Shown here: piece after piece, positions 1 through 6,503 of the stretch | Layout: the number at the start of each line of letters is the position of its first letter | Numbering within the stretch: the stretch's first letter is position 1 | Assembly: GCA_036733345.1 (NCBI GenBank) | Contig: DAINAR010000026.1 | Location: 1-45,292 of the forward strand | From: JAFGMQ01 sp036733345 | GTDB taxonomy: Bacteria > Desulfobacterota > DSM-4660 > Desulfatiglandales > Desulfatiglandaceae | Reading direction: 5' to 3' | DNA: 45,292 nt | Notes under the pieces: generated by a model | What the model was told of the DNA's origin: nothing | The model's input: the letters and a program-made list of their open reading frames with translations, nothing else | Databases searched by the model: none | Position numbers and translations under genes: made by a program

Positions 1-127
1 AATCATCATCCGCTTTCCCGTGGAATCGGTATCCGGATTGGCGTGGATTATACATATAAGAAGGGATCTATAGAAAGGGATCAACTCTGCCCTTGACTCT
101 TTCCCCTTTATGACATGAGACAATCTG

Positions 128-172
128 TCAGGAATGAAGGTTTTACTCTCATTCTTTTCCTGATTATCATTG
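128..172 (+). promoter_or_regulatory. Inverted-repeat element upstream of the HigA-like gene
   Basis: TCAGGAA (128-134) and TTCCTGA (158-164) can pair. The right arm continues into TTCCTGATTATCATTG (157-172), which recurs exactly at 6464-6479 upstream of nifU. Both copies end 25-27 bases before a start codon. It could be an operator or a leader hairpin. Function is inferred only from position and recurrence. Confidence 0.3.
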
Positions 173-198
173 AACCTGGTTTTATAGGAGAATTTACA

Positions 199-570
199 AT
201 GATCCGTATACCAACCCATAGAGCGCCTACCCACCCCGGGGAGATGATTCTTGAAGAATTTTTAAAGCCAATGGGCCTTACCCAACGCGAACTTGCTGAC
301 GCAATTCACGTGCCATATCAGAGGATAAACGAGGTCATCAACGGTCGGCGAGGAATAACTCCAAGCACTGCCCTGAGGCTTTCCAAATTTTTCGGTGTTT
401 CAGCCGATTTCTGGATGAACCTGCAACTTAGATGGGACCTATATTTTGCACAGGAATCTGAAACAGAAGATCTAAAAAATATCAAACCAATATCGCATCA
501 CAAAATTACATTTAATGAATCCAGCGCCCAACCTGGTGCCGGGCAGAGATCAATACCCCTTTTGAGTTAA
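199..570 (+). CDS. higA: HigA-family antitoxin (XRE HTH), possibly orphan
   Basis: A 123-residue helix-turn-helix protein of the HigA/VapI addiction-module antitoxin family. It carries the family opening (THPGEMILEEFLKPMGLTQR), an HTH over about residues 20-60 and the typical FFGVSADFWMNLQ segment. The family binds its own operator and neutralises a HigB RNase. An in-frame extension reaches 115, but ATG 199 has a TAGGAG ribosome site at 185-190 and begins right at the conserved N-terminus. No higB-like frame is visible in the 198 bases upstream, where higB normally lies, so the gene may be an orphan or its partner may be off the window. The last 15 residues (from SAQPGAG) look unlike the family and may be a replaced tail. 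Confidence 0.85.
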   Translation: MIRIPTHRAPTHPGEMILEEFLKPMGLTQRELADAIHVPYQRINEVINGRRGITPSTALRLSKFFGVSADFWMNLQLRWDLYFAQESETEDLKNIKPISHHKITFNESSAQPGAGQRSIPLLS

Positions 571-789
571 TAACGATACGTAAGTTTTCCTTTGTGAATT
601 CAAATCATAAGTGCAACGCAAATAGGTGATAACGTATTGAGTTAACTATAGTAAACTTAGTGATCCTTCAACAAAAAAGTTAAAGGAGCACTTATTAGAA
701 AATACATTCGGTTAACTTAAGATAAAAGATACCCAATTCTGTTCATAAATTATATCTTTCTTTCATCAAATTTACTGGCCAGCCCTATA
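571..789. other. Intergenic stretch, no gene seen
   Basis: AT-rich spacer between the HigA-like gene and the promoter of the toxin-antitoxin pair. No convincing coding frame, terminator or strong inverted repeat is visible. Confidence 0.6.
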
Positions 790-818
790 TTGACAAAAGG
801 CAGACAATAGCTTAATAT
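790..818 (+). promoter_or_regulatory. Near-consensus sigma-70 promoter for the BrnT-like toxin operon
   Basis: The -35 box TTGACA (790-795) and -10 box TAATAT (813-818) are separated by exactly 17 bases. The toxin ATG is only seven bases past the -10 box, so transcription should start at or within a base or two of the start codon. No Shine-Dalgarno sequence lies between, so the message is probably leaderless. Confidence 0.7.
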
Positions 819-824
819 ATTGAC

Positions 825-1097
825 ATGAAATATTTAAATTGGAGTTTAGAGAAAAACGCAATATTGAAGGCCAAGCGCGGGATTTCTTTCGAGCAAATTG
901 CTCTTTTAATAGAGTCAGGTCATATACTTGGTATTGAAGAAAACCCAAAGCGACCTAATCAAAAAATCTATATTCTGGAAATTGAGGATTATGCCGTTGT
1001 AGTACCTTATGTGGAAGAAGGTAATGAAATTTTTCTTAAAACAGCATTTCCAAGTCGGAAATATACAAAGCGTTATGGCCTGAAGGGGGAAGTATGA
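825..1097 (+). CDS. BrnT-like (DUF497-type) toxin
   Basis: A 90-residue protein resembling BrnT-type RNase toxins: a short W-x-x-x-K-N opening, a K-x-G-I-S-F-E motif near residues 17-23, and a C-terminal segment ending in KTAFPSRKYTKRYG, like the R/K-x-x-Y end of the fold. Such toxins cleave RNA and are held inactive by a ribbon-helix-helix antitoxin encoded just downstream. That is the arrangement here, with a four-base ATGA overlap. There is no Shine-Dalgarno sequence, and the promoter sits directly against the ATG. Similarity is judged by eye. A related RelE-fold toxin is the main alternative. Confidence 0.72.
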   Translation: MKYLNWSLEKNAILKAKRGISFEQIALLIESGHILGIEENPKRPNQKIYILEIEDYAVVVPYVEEGNEIFLKTAFPSRKYTKRYGLKGEV

Positions 1098-1390
1098 AAA
1101 GAACAAACATAAAAACATTTGAGCCGATTGATAAAGAAGAAAAAGAATTGATGGAGTCAATTGAACGGGATGAGTGGAAGCCGGTTAAAGACATAAAAGA
1201 GGAAAAAGAAAAGGCCATAGCAGCAGCTCGAAAGACTCTGAAAAAAGACAAACGAATCAATCTCCGTATAAGTGAAAAAGACTATCATCACATTCAGATA
1301 AAAGCCATTGAAGAAGGGATTCCTTATCAGACATTTATTTCAAGTATAATACATAAATATTTGAATGGATCACTGGGGCCTAAACCATAA
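1094..1390 (+). CDS. Ribbon-helix-helix antitoxin (CopG/BrnA-like)
   Basis: A 98-residue partner of the preceding toxin. The charged N-terminal half (about residues 1-50) probably wraps the toxin. The C-terminal half, KRINLRISEKDYHHIQIKA followed by EEGIPYQTFISSIIHKY, is a clear ribbon-helix-helix DNA-binding domain: strand INLRI, then two helices. It would neutralise the toxin and repress the shared promoter at 790-818. Its start overlaps the toxin stop by four bases, with GGGGGA as ribosome site. The stop is directly followed by the REP-like hairpin and transposase gene. Confidence 0.82.
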   Translation: MKRTNIKTFEPIDKEEKELMESIERDEWKPVKDIKEEKEKAIAAARKTLKKDKRINLRISEKDYHHIQIKAIEEGIPYQTFISSIIHKYLNGSLGPKP

Positions 1391-1424
1391 AATGAACTAC
1401 CCGCCGCAAGCTACGGGGTAGTTC
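1391..1424 (+). repeat. REP-like hairpin at the 5' edge of the RAYT transposase gene
   Basis: GAACTACCC (1394-1402) and GGGTAGTTC (1416-1424) form a perfect nine-base stem. AATGAACTACCC (1391-1402) and the right-arm GGGGTA recur at 28385-28416. RAYT enzymes act on REP/BIME hairpins, so this is probably the cognate element. The right arm overlaps the reading frame of the transposase N-terminus. Confidence 0.7.
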
Positions 1425-1450
1425 AATATCCGGGCGCATGGTACCACGTA

Positions 1451-2401
1451 ATGAACCGGGGCAGGCGCGGGGAAAAGATCTTCGAGGGAAAGGATGATTA
1501 TTTGTCCTTTGTGGAAATTCTGGAAGAGCTTGCCGAAGTGTTCAATGTAAATATTGCAGCCTATTGCCTGATGACCAATCATTATCACCTCCTTGTCAAA
1601 ACACCGGATGCCAACCTGTCCAGATCCATGAGACACCTGAACAGCCTGTATACCCAGCGATATAACAGAAGGCACGGTTATGACGGCCCGCTTTTCAGGG
1701 GGCGTTACAAATCTATTCTGGTCGAGTCTGACAGTTATGCGCTTGAGCTGGTCAGATATATCCACAGGAATCCTTTTGAAGCAGGGATTGTTGACAGCCT
1801 GGAAAAATACCCGTGGAGCAGCCATAAACCATACATGTCTGATGCGAAAAAGTGGAAGTGGCTGTACAAGAGTTATATCCTGAAGCTGTTTTCAGACAGC
1901 GGAAAGGAGAGTCTCAGGCTTTACAAACGGTTTGTCCTCAAGGAAACACCTGAGGAGATCAACCGGATATTCGGAAGAAATAAATTGCCTTCAGTCCTTG
2001 GAAGCAAGGGATTCATTGACGGAATAAAGGGAAGATTTTTCAGTCCGGAAGATTTTGAGGAAATCCCTGAAGCCAGAAGACTTGCACCTGATACAGATAA
2101 AATCAAACTGATTGTATGCAAGGCTTATAATATCAATGATGACGAGCTGTATGCAAGCAGGAGAGGGTATTTTAATGAACCCAGGAATATTGCCGTCTAC
2201 CTGACAAGGCATTTAAGGAATGATACTTTGAAGGAAGTGGGTTTACAATTCAATATCAGGAAAAGCAGCTCCGTCAGCAGCATAGTTGAAAGAATGAAAT
2301 CAGGGCTGAAGGCTGACAGGGGTTTAAGAATGAGGATAGAAGAATTGGTTGAAAGCATCATAAAGAGTCAAGAGCCGACCCCATTACCACAAAACGAGTA
2401 A
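1451..2401 (+). CDS. REP-associated tyrosine transposase (RAYT, Y1_Tnp/IS200-like)
   Basis: Single-strand HUH transposase of the RAYT group. The HUH-type motif is seen as MTNHYHLLV (His44, His46), followed by NSLYTQRYNRRHGYDGPLFRGRY with candidate catalytic Tyr67/Tyr71 and the typical YIHRNP motif near 103-108. Residues about 216-300 resemble DnaA domain IV (RNIAVYLTRHL, then LKEVGLQFNIRKSSSVSSIV), a known DNA-binding tail in some RAYTs. The conserved N-terminal strand YPGAWYHV is encoded in frame just upstream (1427-1450), but there is no start codon before ATG 1451. The open frame runs back into the REP hairpin and stops at 1388. The native start therefore seems lost, and the protein may be N-terminally shortened or inactive. 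Confidence 0.85.
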   Translation: MNRGRRGEKIFEGKDDYLSFVEILEELAEVFNVNIAAYCLMTNHYHLLVKTPDANLSRSMRHLNSLYTQRYNRRHGYDGPLFRGRYKSILVESDSYALELVRYIHRNPFEAGIVDSLEKYPWSSHKPYMSDAKKWKWLYKSYILKLFSDSGKESLRLYKRFVLKETPEEINRIFGRNKLPSVLGSKGFIDGIKGRFFSPEDFEEIPEARRLAPDTDKIKLIVCKAYNINDDELYASRRGYFNEPRNIAVYLTRHLRNDTLKEVGLQFNIRKSSSVSSIVERMKSGLKADRGLRMRIEELVESIIKSQEPTPLPQNE

Positions 2402-2489
2402 ATCATATTTTGAGCAGGATAATCTTTTGCCTGTAACAATCCCTCTCCCTTTTTAAAAATCCAATTTTTCAGTTTAGAGGCAAAAACAT

Positions 2490-3641
2490 ATGAAAATAAC
2501 AAAATCAGCAATCTTTAAGTCTATTATAATATTTATATTCTGCTTAATCGCTTTTTTAAATGATAGTTATTCTGATGATAGTCAATATCCCATAAAAGTA
2601 GAGGTTATTGATAAACAGCAGGCAAGATATGATACGCCGGAAAATGCATTTATAGCTCTACATTCTGCTTTGAAAAAAGCAGATCTTGAATGGTCTGATC
2701 AAACCTTGACTAAAAAATCCGCAGAAGAACAGAGAATACTCTTTAAAGAAGCAGGTATTGATCCCAGGAAGATTTTTGAAATAGAAAAAAATGTAAAAGA
2801 TGTTTTCATAATCAAAAAGGTTGCCTATAAGGACGTTGTGTTGCTAAAAATAAAGCATATCGTTAAAGATGGATCCACTAGGGATATACCCGCAACCTTT
2901 ATTATTGAAGATGGGAAATGGAAAAGTACCAACAAATATGGTTCAGATGAAGCATTACACGAATATCTTGACTATACCCCTCCCCCGACCCTGACAGCGA
3001 ACGTAAAAATACAGCCGAAAATATGGAGCATTGACCTGTACAACTGGATAAAGGAGAATCTGGAGACAAGCAGATTAGCACAATTTCTTGCGGAAAAACT
3101 GACGATCCTGTGCATTATTAAGGACATAAAAGACAAAGACGGGAATTTCTACAATGTTAATGACACAATCCTCGAGTCAATCTGCCTAAACGGAATTGTT
3201 CCTCCTCAGACGTGGAAAGTTATGGGGATGGAAAAGACAGCAATAGTCCAGGACTCTGAATTGAACGAAAAACTTAAATTGAAAAGGGGATTTGACGAAT
3301 GGAATAGAAATGAAAGCTTTATCAAAAACACTAGAATGCCTTTCATCCTGGTAAGGTTCAACATGTTCAAATCCATGGGCACGCTCCCTGATATGAAGCC
3401 TAATAAAAAATATGATATAGAAATAACCGGAAAACTGAATGATGAAAATGAAAAGGTATTTAAAGGGACGGCAAAAATCAAGCTGATGGGAATAAAAAAC
3501 CTATACAAAAAGGAACTTGAAAAAGTCATTCTACCCAAAGCAGAGCAAGACCTTCCAAACTGGTGGAACCAGGAGCCTGGACTTGATGACAGGTGGAAAA
3601 GCCTAAGGCATGATAAACCAGATAAATATAATGATAGCTAA
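2490..3641 (+). CDS. Exported protein of unknown function
   Basis: A 383-residue protein I do not recognise. Residues 1-28 form a signal peptide: basic start, hydrophobic stretch SIIIFIFCLIAFL, then DSYSDDS at the likely cleavage site. The mature part is lysine-rich and soluble-looking. Residues about 45-150 (DTPENAFIALHSALKKAD and later ATFIIEDGKWK) recall periplasmic cystatin/NTF2-like folds that begin with 'tPe.a..a..sA...gD'; this is a weak resemblance. The C-terminal third is beta-rich and ends in a Trp/Asp-rich tail. The start is supported by AGAGG at 2475-2479. It lies between two transposon-derived loci and may be accessory cargo. Confidence 0.65.
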   Translation: MKITKSAIFKSIIIFIFCLIAFLNDSYSDDSQYPIKVEVIDKQQARYDTPENAFIALHSALKKADLEWSDQTLTKKSAEEQRILFKEAGIDPRKIFEIEKNVKDVFIIKKVAYKDVVLLKIKHIVKDGSTRDIPATFIIEDGKWKSTNKYGSDEALHEYLDYTPPPTLTANVKIQPKIWSIDLYNWIKENLETSRLAQFLAEKLTILCIIKDIKDKDGNFYNVNDTILESICLNGIVPPQTWKVMGMEKTAIVQDSELNEKLKLKRGFDEWNRNESFIKNTRMPFILVRFNMFKSMGTLPDMKPNKKYDIEITGKLNDENEKVFKGTAKIKLMGIKNLYKKELEKVILPKAEQDLPNWWNQEPGLDDRWKSLRHDKPDKYNDS

Positions 3642-3720
3642 AGAAATTCCAGGGGACACAGGTACCCCTAATAATTTGGTAACGTTCAAAAGTGTTTACA
3701 TGGTCTAGATATTGAATTAA

Positions 3721-3779
3721 TCACGATCTCTTTCTAAGGTTAGAGTTTCACAACAAAAACCAGGAGAAAGAGACCGTGA
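3721..3779. repeat. Long inverted repeat just upstream of the truncated transposase
   Basis: TCACGATCTCTTTCT (3721-3735) pairs with AGAAAGAGACCGTGA (3765-3779) with one mismatch over 15 bases, spaced by 29 bases. The right arm contains the ribosome site and runs into the ATG at 3779, so the hairpin could occlude translation, or it could be a subterminal end of the insertion sequence. A smaller hairpin (AGGGG 3651-3655 with CCCCT 3665-3669) lies further upstream. Confidence 0.6.
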
Positions 3780-4435
3780 TGGAACAAGAAATACATATAA
3801 CACTCCGATTCAATCTTGCAACTGGTAAAGTGAATCTGAACGAAATTGTTTATAAATTAAAAGAACTCAGAGATCCTTTAATGTTAAAGATTTTAGAGAG
3901 AGTTCTTATGAGCTACGATGATCTCATATCAGAACGGTTAAGCCGTACAGATATATATCCCAGCAAAGCCAGGAAGGGCCTGGGACGACACGTCAGGAAA
4001 GGCGATCCTGAAGAGCGATTTTGTCGTGGTCGTAAGATTAAAAAACATGGTTACCGTAGTAGGACACGACAATTTTCCACAGTGTTTGGAAAATTAGATT
4101 TACGGTTAAGGATGGCGCAATGTCGCTCTTGCAGGGCATTTTATTCTCCTCTTTTGAGCGCTTTACAAATAGGCCGGTACGCCCGCAGGGAATCTAATTT
4201 TGAATATAGCGTGATTGAAGCTGTAATTGATACCAATTACCGGCGGCTCATTGATGGAATATCTATCGACATATCATTAAGCGGCATTCATAATATTGTC
4301 GAAGGCAGTGATATTGGCCAAAATTTTCAGGAGCCCGTCTCTCCGACAGATTTATCAGGGATCATGGCTGATGGCACAGGCCTTAAACAATACAAGGGCC
4401 GCAAAGGCGAACTCAGTAAAGGGGTCTCCTATTAG
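3779..4435 (+). pseudogene. Truncated DDE-type transposase (ISKra4/ISH6-like)
   Basis: The 218-residue frame keeps the N-terminal half of an insertion-sequence transposase. It has a zinc-binding-like region (HGYRSRTRQFSTVFGKLDL, then C-R-S-C around residues 116-119), a helical segment, and IMADGTGLKQYKGRKGEL at the end, where the Asp of ADGT fits the first catalytic acidic residue. The frame stops about 20 residues later, and no second or third catalytic residue can be recovered in any downstream frame, so the element is deleted and inactive. ISKra4/ISH6 is the best family guess. ISLre2-like is an alternative. Confidence 0.65.
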
Positions 4436-4734
4436 CTCTTTTATTCTTAAAATATCTATAGAGATGTGTGGATTGGGTCGAACCAGGACAATCAGTTGAT
4501 ATATTGACATTACAGTCAGAAATTCCCGTGTTTATTTGGGCTTAAATCCGCAATTTTGATATCAAAAAGTTCCGCTTAATAAAGCCGCAAGGTGCCGGGG
4601 CTAAATCATTTATTGAGGTGAGGTTAGAGTGTTTTCATCTGATCCGCGGCGATTATACCACATTTGAACATATCTAATTCAGTCGTTGCAGAACAGATGT
4701 CTTTAGATGATTTTTTTAACCATTATCAAATTTG
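4436..4734. other. Degenerate stretch between gene remnants
   Basis: No intact gene. In the frame beginning near 4461 two coding-looking blocks (about 4461-4547 and 4551-4670) are separated by a stop and match nothing I recognise. AGGTTAGAGT at 4621-4630 repeats the ten bases at 3737-3746 beside the transposase start. Its nine-base core also appears inverted at 4850-4858, perhaps remnants of the same insertion sequence. Confidence 0.4.
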
Positions 4735-4815
4735 ATGGAGGACGTTACGGCACAGAAAAAAATATTAATGTTTGTTGGCGACTTCGTCGAAGATAGTTTA
4801 CTTGTCACTTCTTAA
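4735..4815 (+). pseudogene. N-terminal remnant of a DJ-1/PfpI-family gene
   Basis: A 26-codon frame contains KKILMFVGDFVED. This closely matches the first beta-strand and loop of DJ-1/PfpI-family proteins, which typically read KKILMIVGDFVEDYEVMVPFQ. The frame stops nine residues later and the rest of the roughly 180-residue protein is absent. The ATG at 4735 lacks a clear ribosome site. It is one of several broken genes between the transposase and 5.4 kb. A chance match is unlikely given 12 of 13 residues in register, but the piece is short. Confidence 0.6.
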
Positions 4816-4906
4816 GGGGAACTGAAAGGCCCCTCCCTGTCACGATTAGCTCTAACCTGAATGTACACCCATAGAAGGAGTTCGAGAAAAAAGGAAAACG
4901 AGGCAT

Positions 4907-5104
4907 ATGAACGGAACAAAGCGTGAACAGATACATCCAGGATCGCAGGTATTTATTGTGTTAAAGAAAGATCAGCGATCCGGCAAACTCACTAAAGGCA
5001 TTGTGAAAGATATTTTGACGAAATCCCCTGTTCACCATCATGGGATTAAAGTCCGCCTGGAAAGCGGTGAAATTGGACGTGTCAAAGAAATTATTCAAGA
5101 ATAG
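4907..5104 (+). CDS. ywbE: YwbE family protein
   Basis: A 65-residue protein matching the YwbE/DUF2196 family over its whole length: RE-x-I-x-PG near the start, VLKKDQRSGKLTKGIVKDIL in the middle, then HHHGIKVRLESGEIGRVKEI. The fold is a small beta-barrel resembling KOW-type domains. The function is not established. The length is normal for the family, so this gene is intact although its neighbours on both sides are remnants. A purine-rich stretch (AAAACGAGG) precedes ATG 4907. Confidence 0.9.
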   Translation: MNGTKREQIHPGSQVFIVLKKDQRSGKLTKGIVKDILTKSPVHHHGIKVRLESGEIGRVKEIIQE

Positions 5105-5141
5105 CAGCATATCGAATACACAATGAATTCAGAAGAACAGC

Positions 5142-5351
5142 ATGTCACCCAAAGTTGAAACGACTACACCACCCGACACCCCCAATCCTATTGGACCCTA
5201 CAACCATATAGCGAAAGTCGGTCAATTTATCATCAGAGGCGGAACTGCCGGGATCAATCCAAATTCGGCGCAACTTGCTCGGCCCGGTGTATATTCACAA
5301 ATGAGACAAATCCTCGAATCCTTCAGGATAATGCTGGAGTCCGAGCTGTAA
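5142..5351 (+). pseudogene. Truncated RidA (YjgF/UK114) family protein
   Basis: 69 codons covering the N-terminal half of a RidA-fold protein. The opening PIGPYNHIAKVGQFIIRGG fits the family's 'aIGPYSqav..g.fvfvSGq', and YSQMRQILESFRIMLES fits helix 1. RidA proteins deaminate reactive enamines and are about 125 residues long. Here the strand with the catalytic Arg and the C-terminal half are missing, with a stop at 5349-5351 and no continuation in another frame. Gly-Gly replaces the usual Ser-Gly after strand 2. Probably non-functional. Confidence 0.7.
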
Positions 5352-5461
5352 GGGGGAGATTTTCCCCGCAACTCTGTTTAATGATTACTTGCAGTCCAGT
5401 TATAATGGAGATACAATTCATAAGTATATTTAACCAGCTAACCGAAACAAAGGAGAAGGTC

Positions 5462-5566
5462 ATGTCTAAATCAAGAGATACCCAGAAAACAGTTAAGAAA
5501 AAGCCGGAAAAGACTTTGAAAGAAAAGCGCCTTGAAAAAAAAGCCAAAAAGACCAAAAAGGATTAG
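5462..5566 (+). CDS. Small lysine-rich basic protein (34 aa)
   Basis: ATG 5462 is preceded by AAAGGAGAAGGTC (5450-5462), a good ribosome site. The 34-residue product is almost entirely Lys, Glu, Arg and Thr (MSKSRDTQKTVKKKPEKTL and so on), with no hydrophobic core. Very similar short 'K-K-P-x-K-T-x-K-E-K-R' proteins are annotated as hypothetical in many bacteria. The role is unknown, and nucleic-acid binding is a guess from charge alone. A longer in-frame start at 5381 lacks support. Confidence 0.65.
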   Translation: MSKSRDTQKTVKKKPEKTLKEKRLEKKAKKTKKD

Positions 5567-5724
5567 GACGCGTACTTCACAATATCAATTGACATCCGGA
5601 GGGACATGCGGGCAGCACTCTTTAAAAACTCAACTGAAAAAACATTGATAGAAATTTAGAGGTCAAGGCTGCTCTTGACTCTTGTAAATTTAGAGTAAGG
5701 ATCAAGAGTATAATGCGCCTTTTA

Positions 5725-6150
5725 CTACCTGTCACAGGCAAGTATACGTGGTCCTTCGTAAAAAGACACCTCCATCTTCTGATATGATACTCTTGTCACG
5801 ATCCCCATCCCGAAGGTCTTGTGGTTAATTACCTCTTCCTTCTTATACGATCCCGACATATTGTAGGGCACAGGCTCTCTTCCCTTGAACTTTTCAGCCA
5901 GCCTTTCAAACTCTTTTGCGAAATCCTCTTTTTTAATGATTCTGCTCTTTTTATTTACAGCGGTCTTCGCAGGAGCCGCTATTTTGTCGGGGCGGTACTT
6001 ATGCTCACTCCCGCAGGTCTTGCACTTTACCCTGTCGACGATTCCTTCCTGAGTGTGGACAACAACCACATGCATCGTCTCAATCTTGCATCTGTTGCAC
6101 CTTGTAACCAGGTCTCGGGCAACTGGTGTCCGATCTTTATCTTTTATCAT
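5725..6150 (-). CDS. Zinc-ribbon protein of unknown function
   Basis: A 141-residue cytoplasmic protein. Residues about 13-50 form a zinc ribbon with two CxxC knuckles (CNRC and CKTC). A Lys-rich linker follows, then a C-terminal segment (HKTFGMGIVTRVSYQKMEVSFYEG) resembling the small beta-barrel 'HptFG.GvV' motif found in several bacterial proteins of unknown role. AAGGAAAA precedes the start. It is transcribed divergently from nifU, with 353 bases between. Similar proteins are common as hypotheticals in Desulfobacterota. DNA or RNA binding is a guess. Confidence 0.75.
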   Translation of the reverse strand: MIKDKDRTPVARDLVTRCNRCKIETMHVVVVHTQEGIVDRVKCKTCGSEHKYRPDKIAAPAKTAVNKKSRIIKKEDFAKEFERLAEKFKGREPVPYNMSGSYKKEEVINHKTFGMGIVTRVSYQKMEVSFYEGPRILACDR

Positions 6151-6274
6151 AATTTTCCTTCCACCAAATATAAGGTGTTTGTGTCTAAAAAAGTTTATAT
6201 ATAATATCTTTCCTACAGGCCCTGTCCATTGAAAAGAGATAAAAAAGTATTTAATCAGGGAATAAGGGTTCTCC

Positions 6275-6304
6275 TTGACGTAAAATGAATGTTTATCCTA
6301 TACT
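6275..6304 (+). promoter_or_regulatory. Candidate sigma-70 promoter for nifU-nifS
   Basis: TTGACG (6275-6280) and TATACT (6299-6304) are 18 bases apart, on the coding strand of nifU about 200 bases before its ATG. The rest of the 6151-6503 spacer holds no gene, only the inverted repeat described separately. Confidence 0.45.
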
Positions 6305-6426
6305 TCGAAAAATAGATTCAACTTTTTATCCTGCCTTCACAAAAGCAGCAAAATATGGATGACACTGCAAAAAGGCATCAAGCAAACCGCTGCGGAGAAT
6401 GATACGTAATATCGCTGATGAAATTT

Positions 6427-6479
6427 TCAGGAATCAGTCATTATTGCTTAATCGAAACTTTGATTCCTGATTATCATTG
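6427..6479 (+). promoter_or_regulatory. Inverted repeat and shared 16-mer upstream of nifU
   Basis: TCAGGAATCA (6427-6436) and TGATTCCTGA (6461-6470) form a perfect ten-base stem with a 24-base loop. The right arm is part of TTCCTGATTATCATTG (6464-6479), identical to 157-172 near the HigA-like gene. It ends 25 bases before the nifU ATG, a suitable place for an iron or Fe-S responsive operator or a leader hairpin. The GATTATCATT core faintly recalls a Fur half-site. Confidence 0.4.
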
Positions 6480-6503
6480 TGTTTTAATAATAAGGAGAAA
6501 AAC

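Noticed and set aside
1..96. Open frame without a start that could be the end of a protein entering from the left
   Set aside because: Only 31 codons, no recognisable motif, and it does not resemble a HigB C-terminus. Not supportable.
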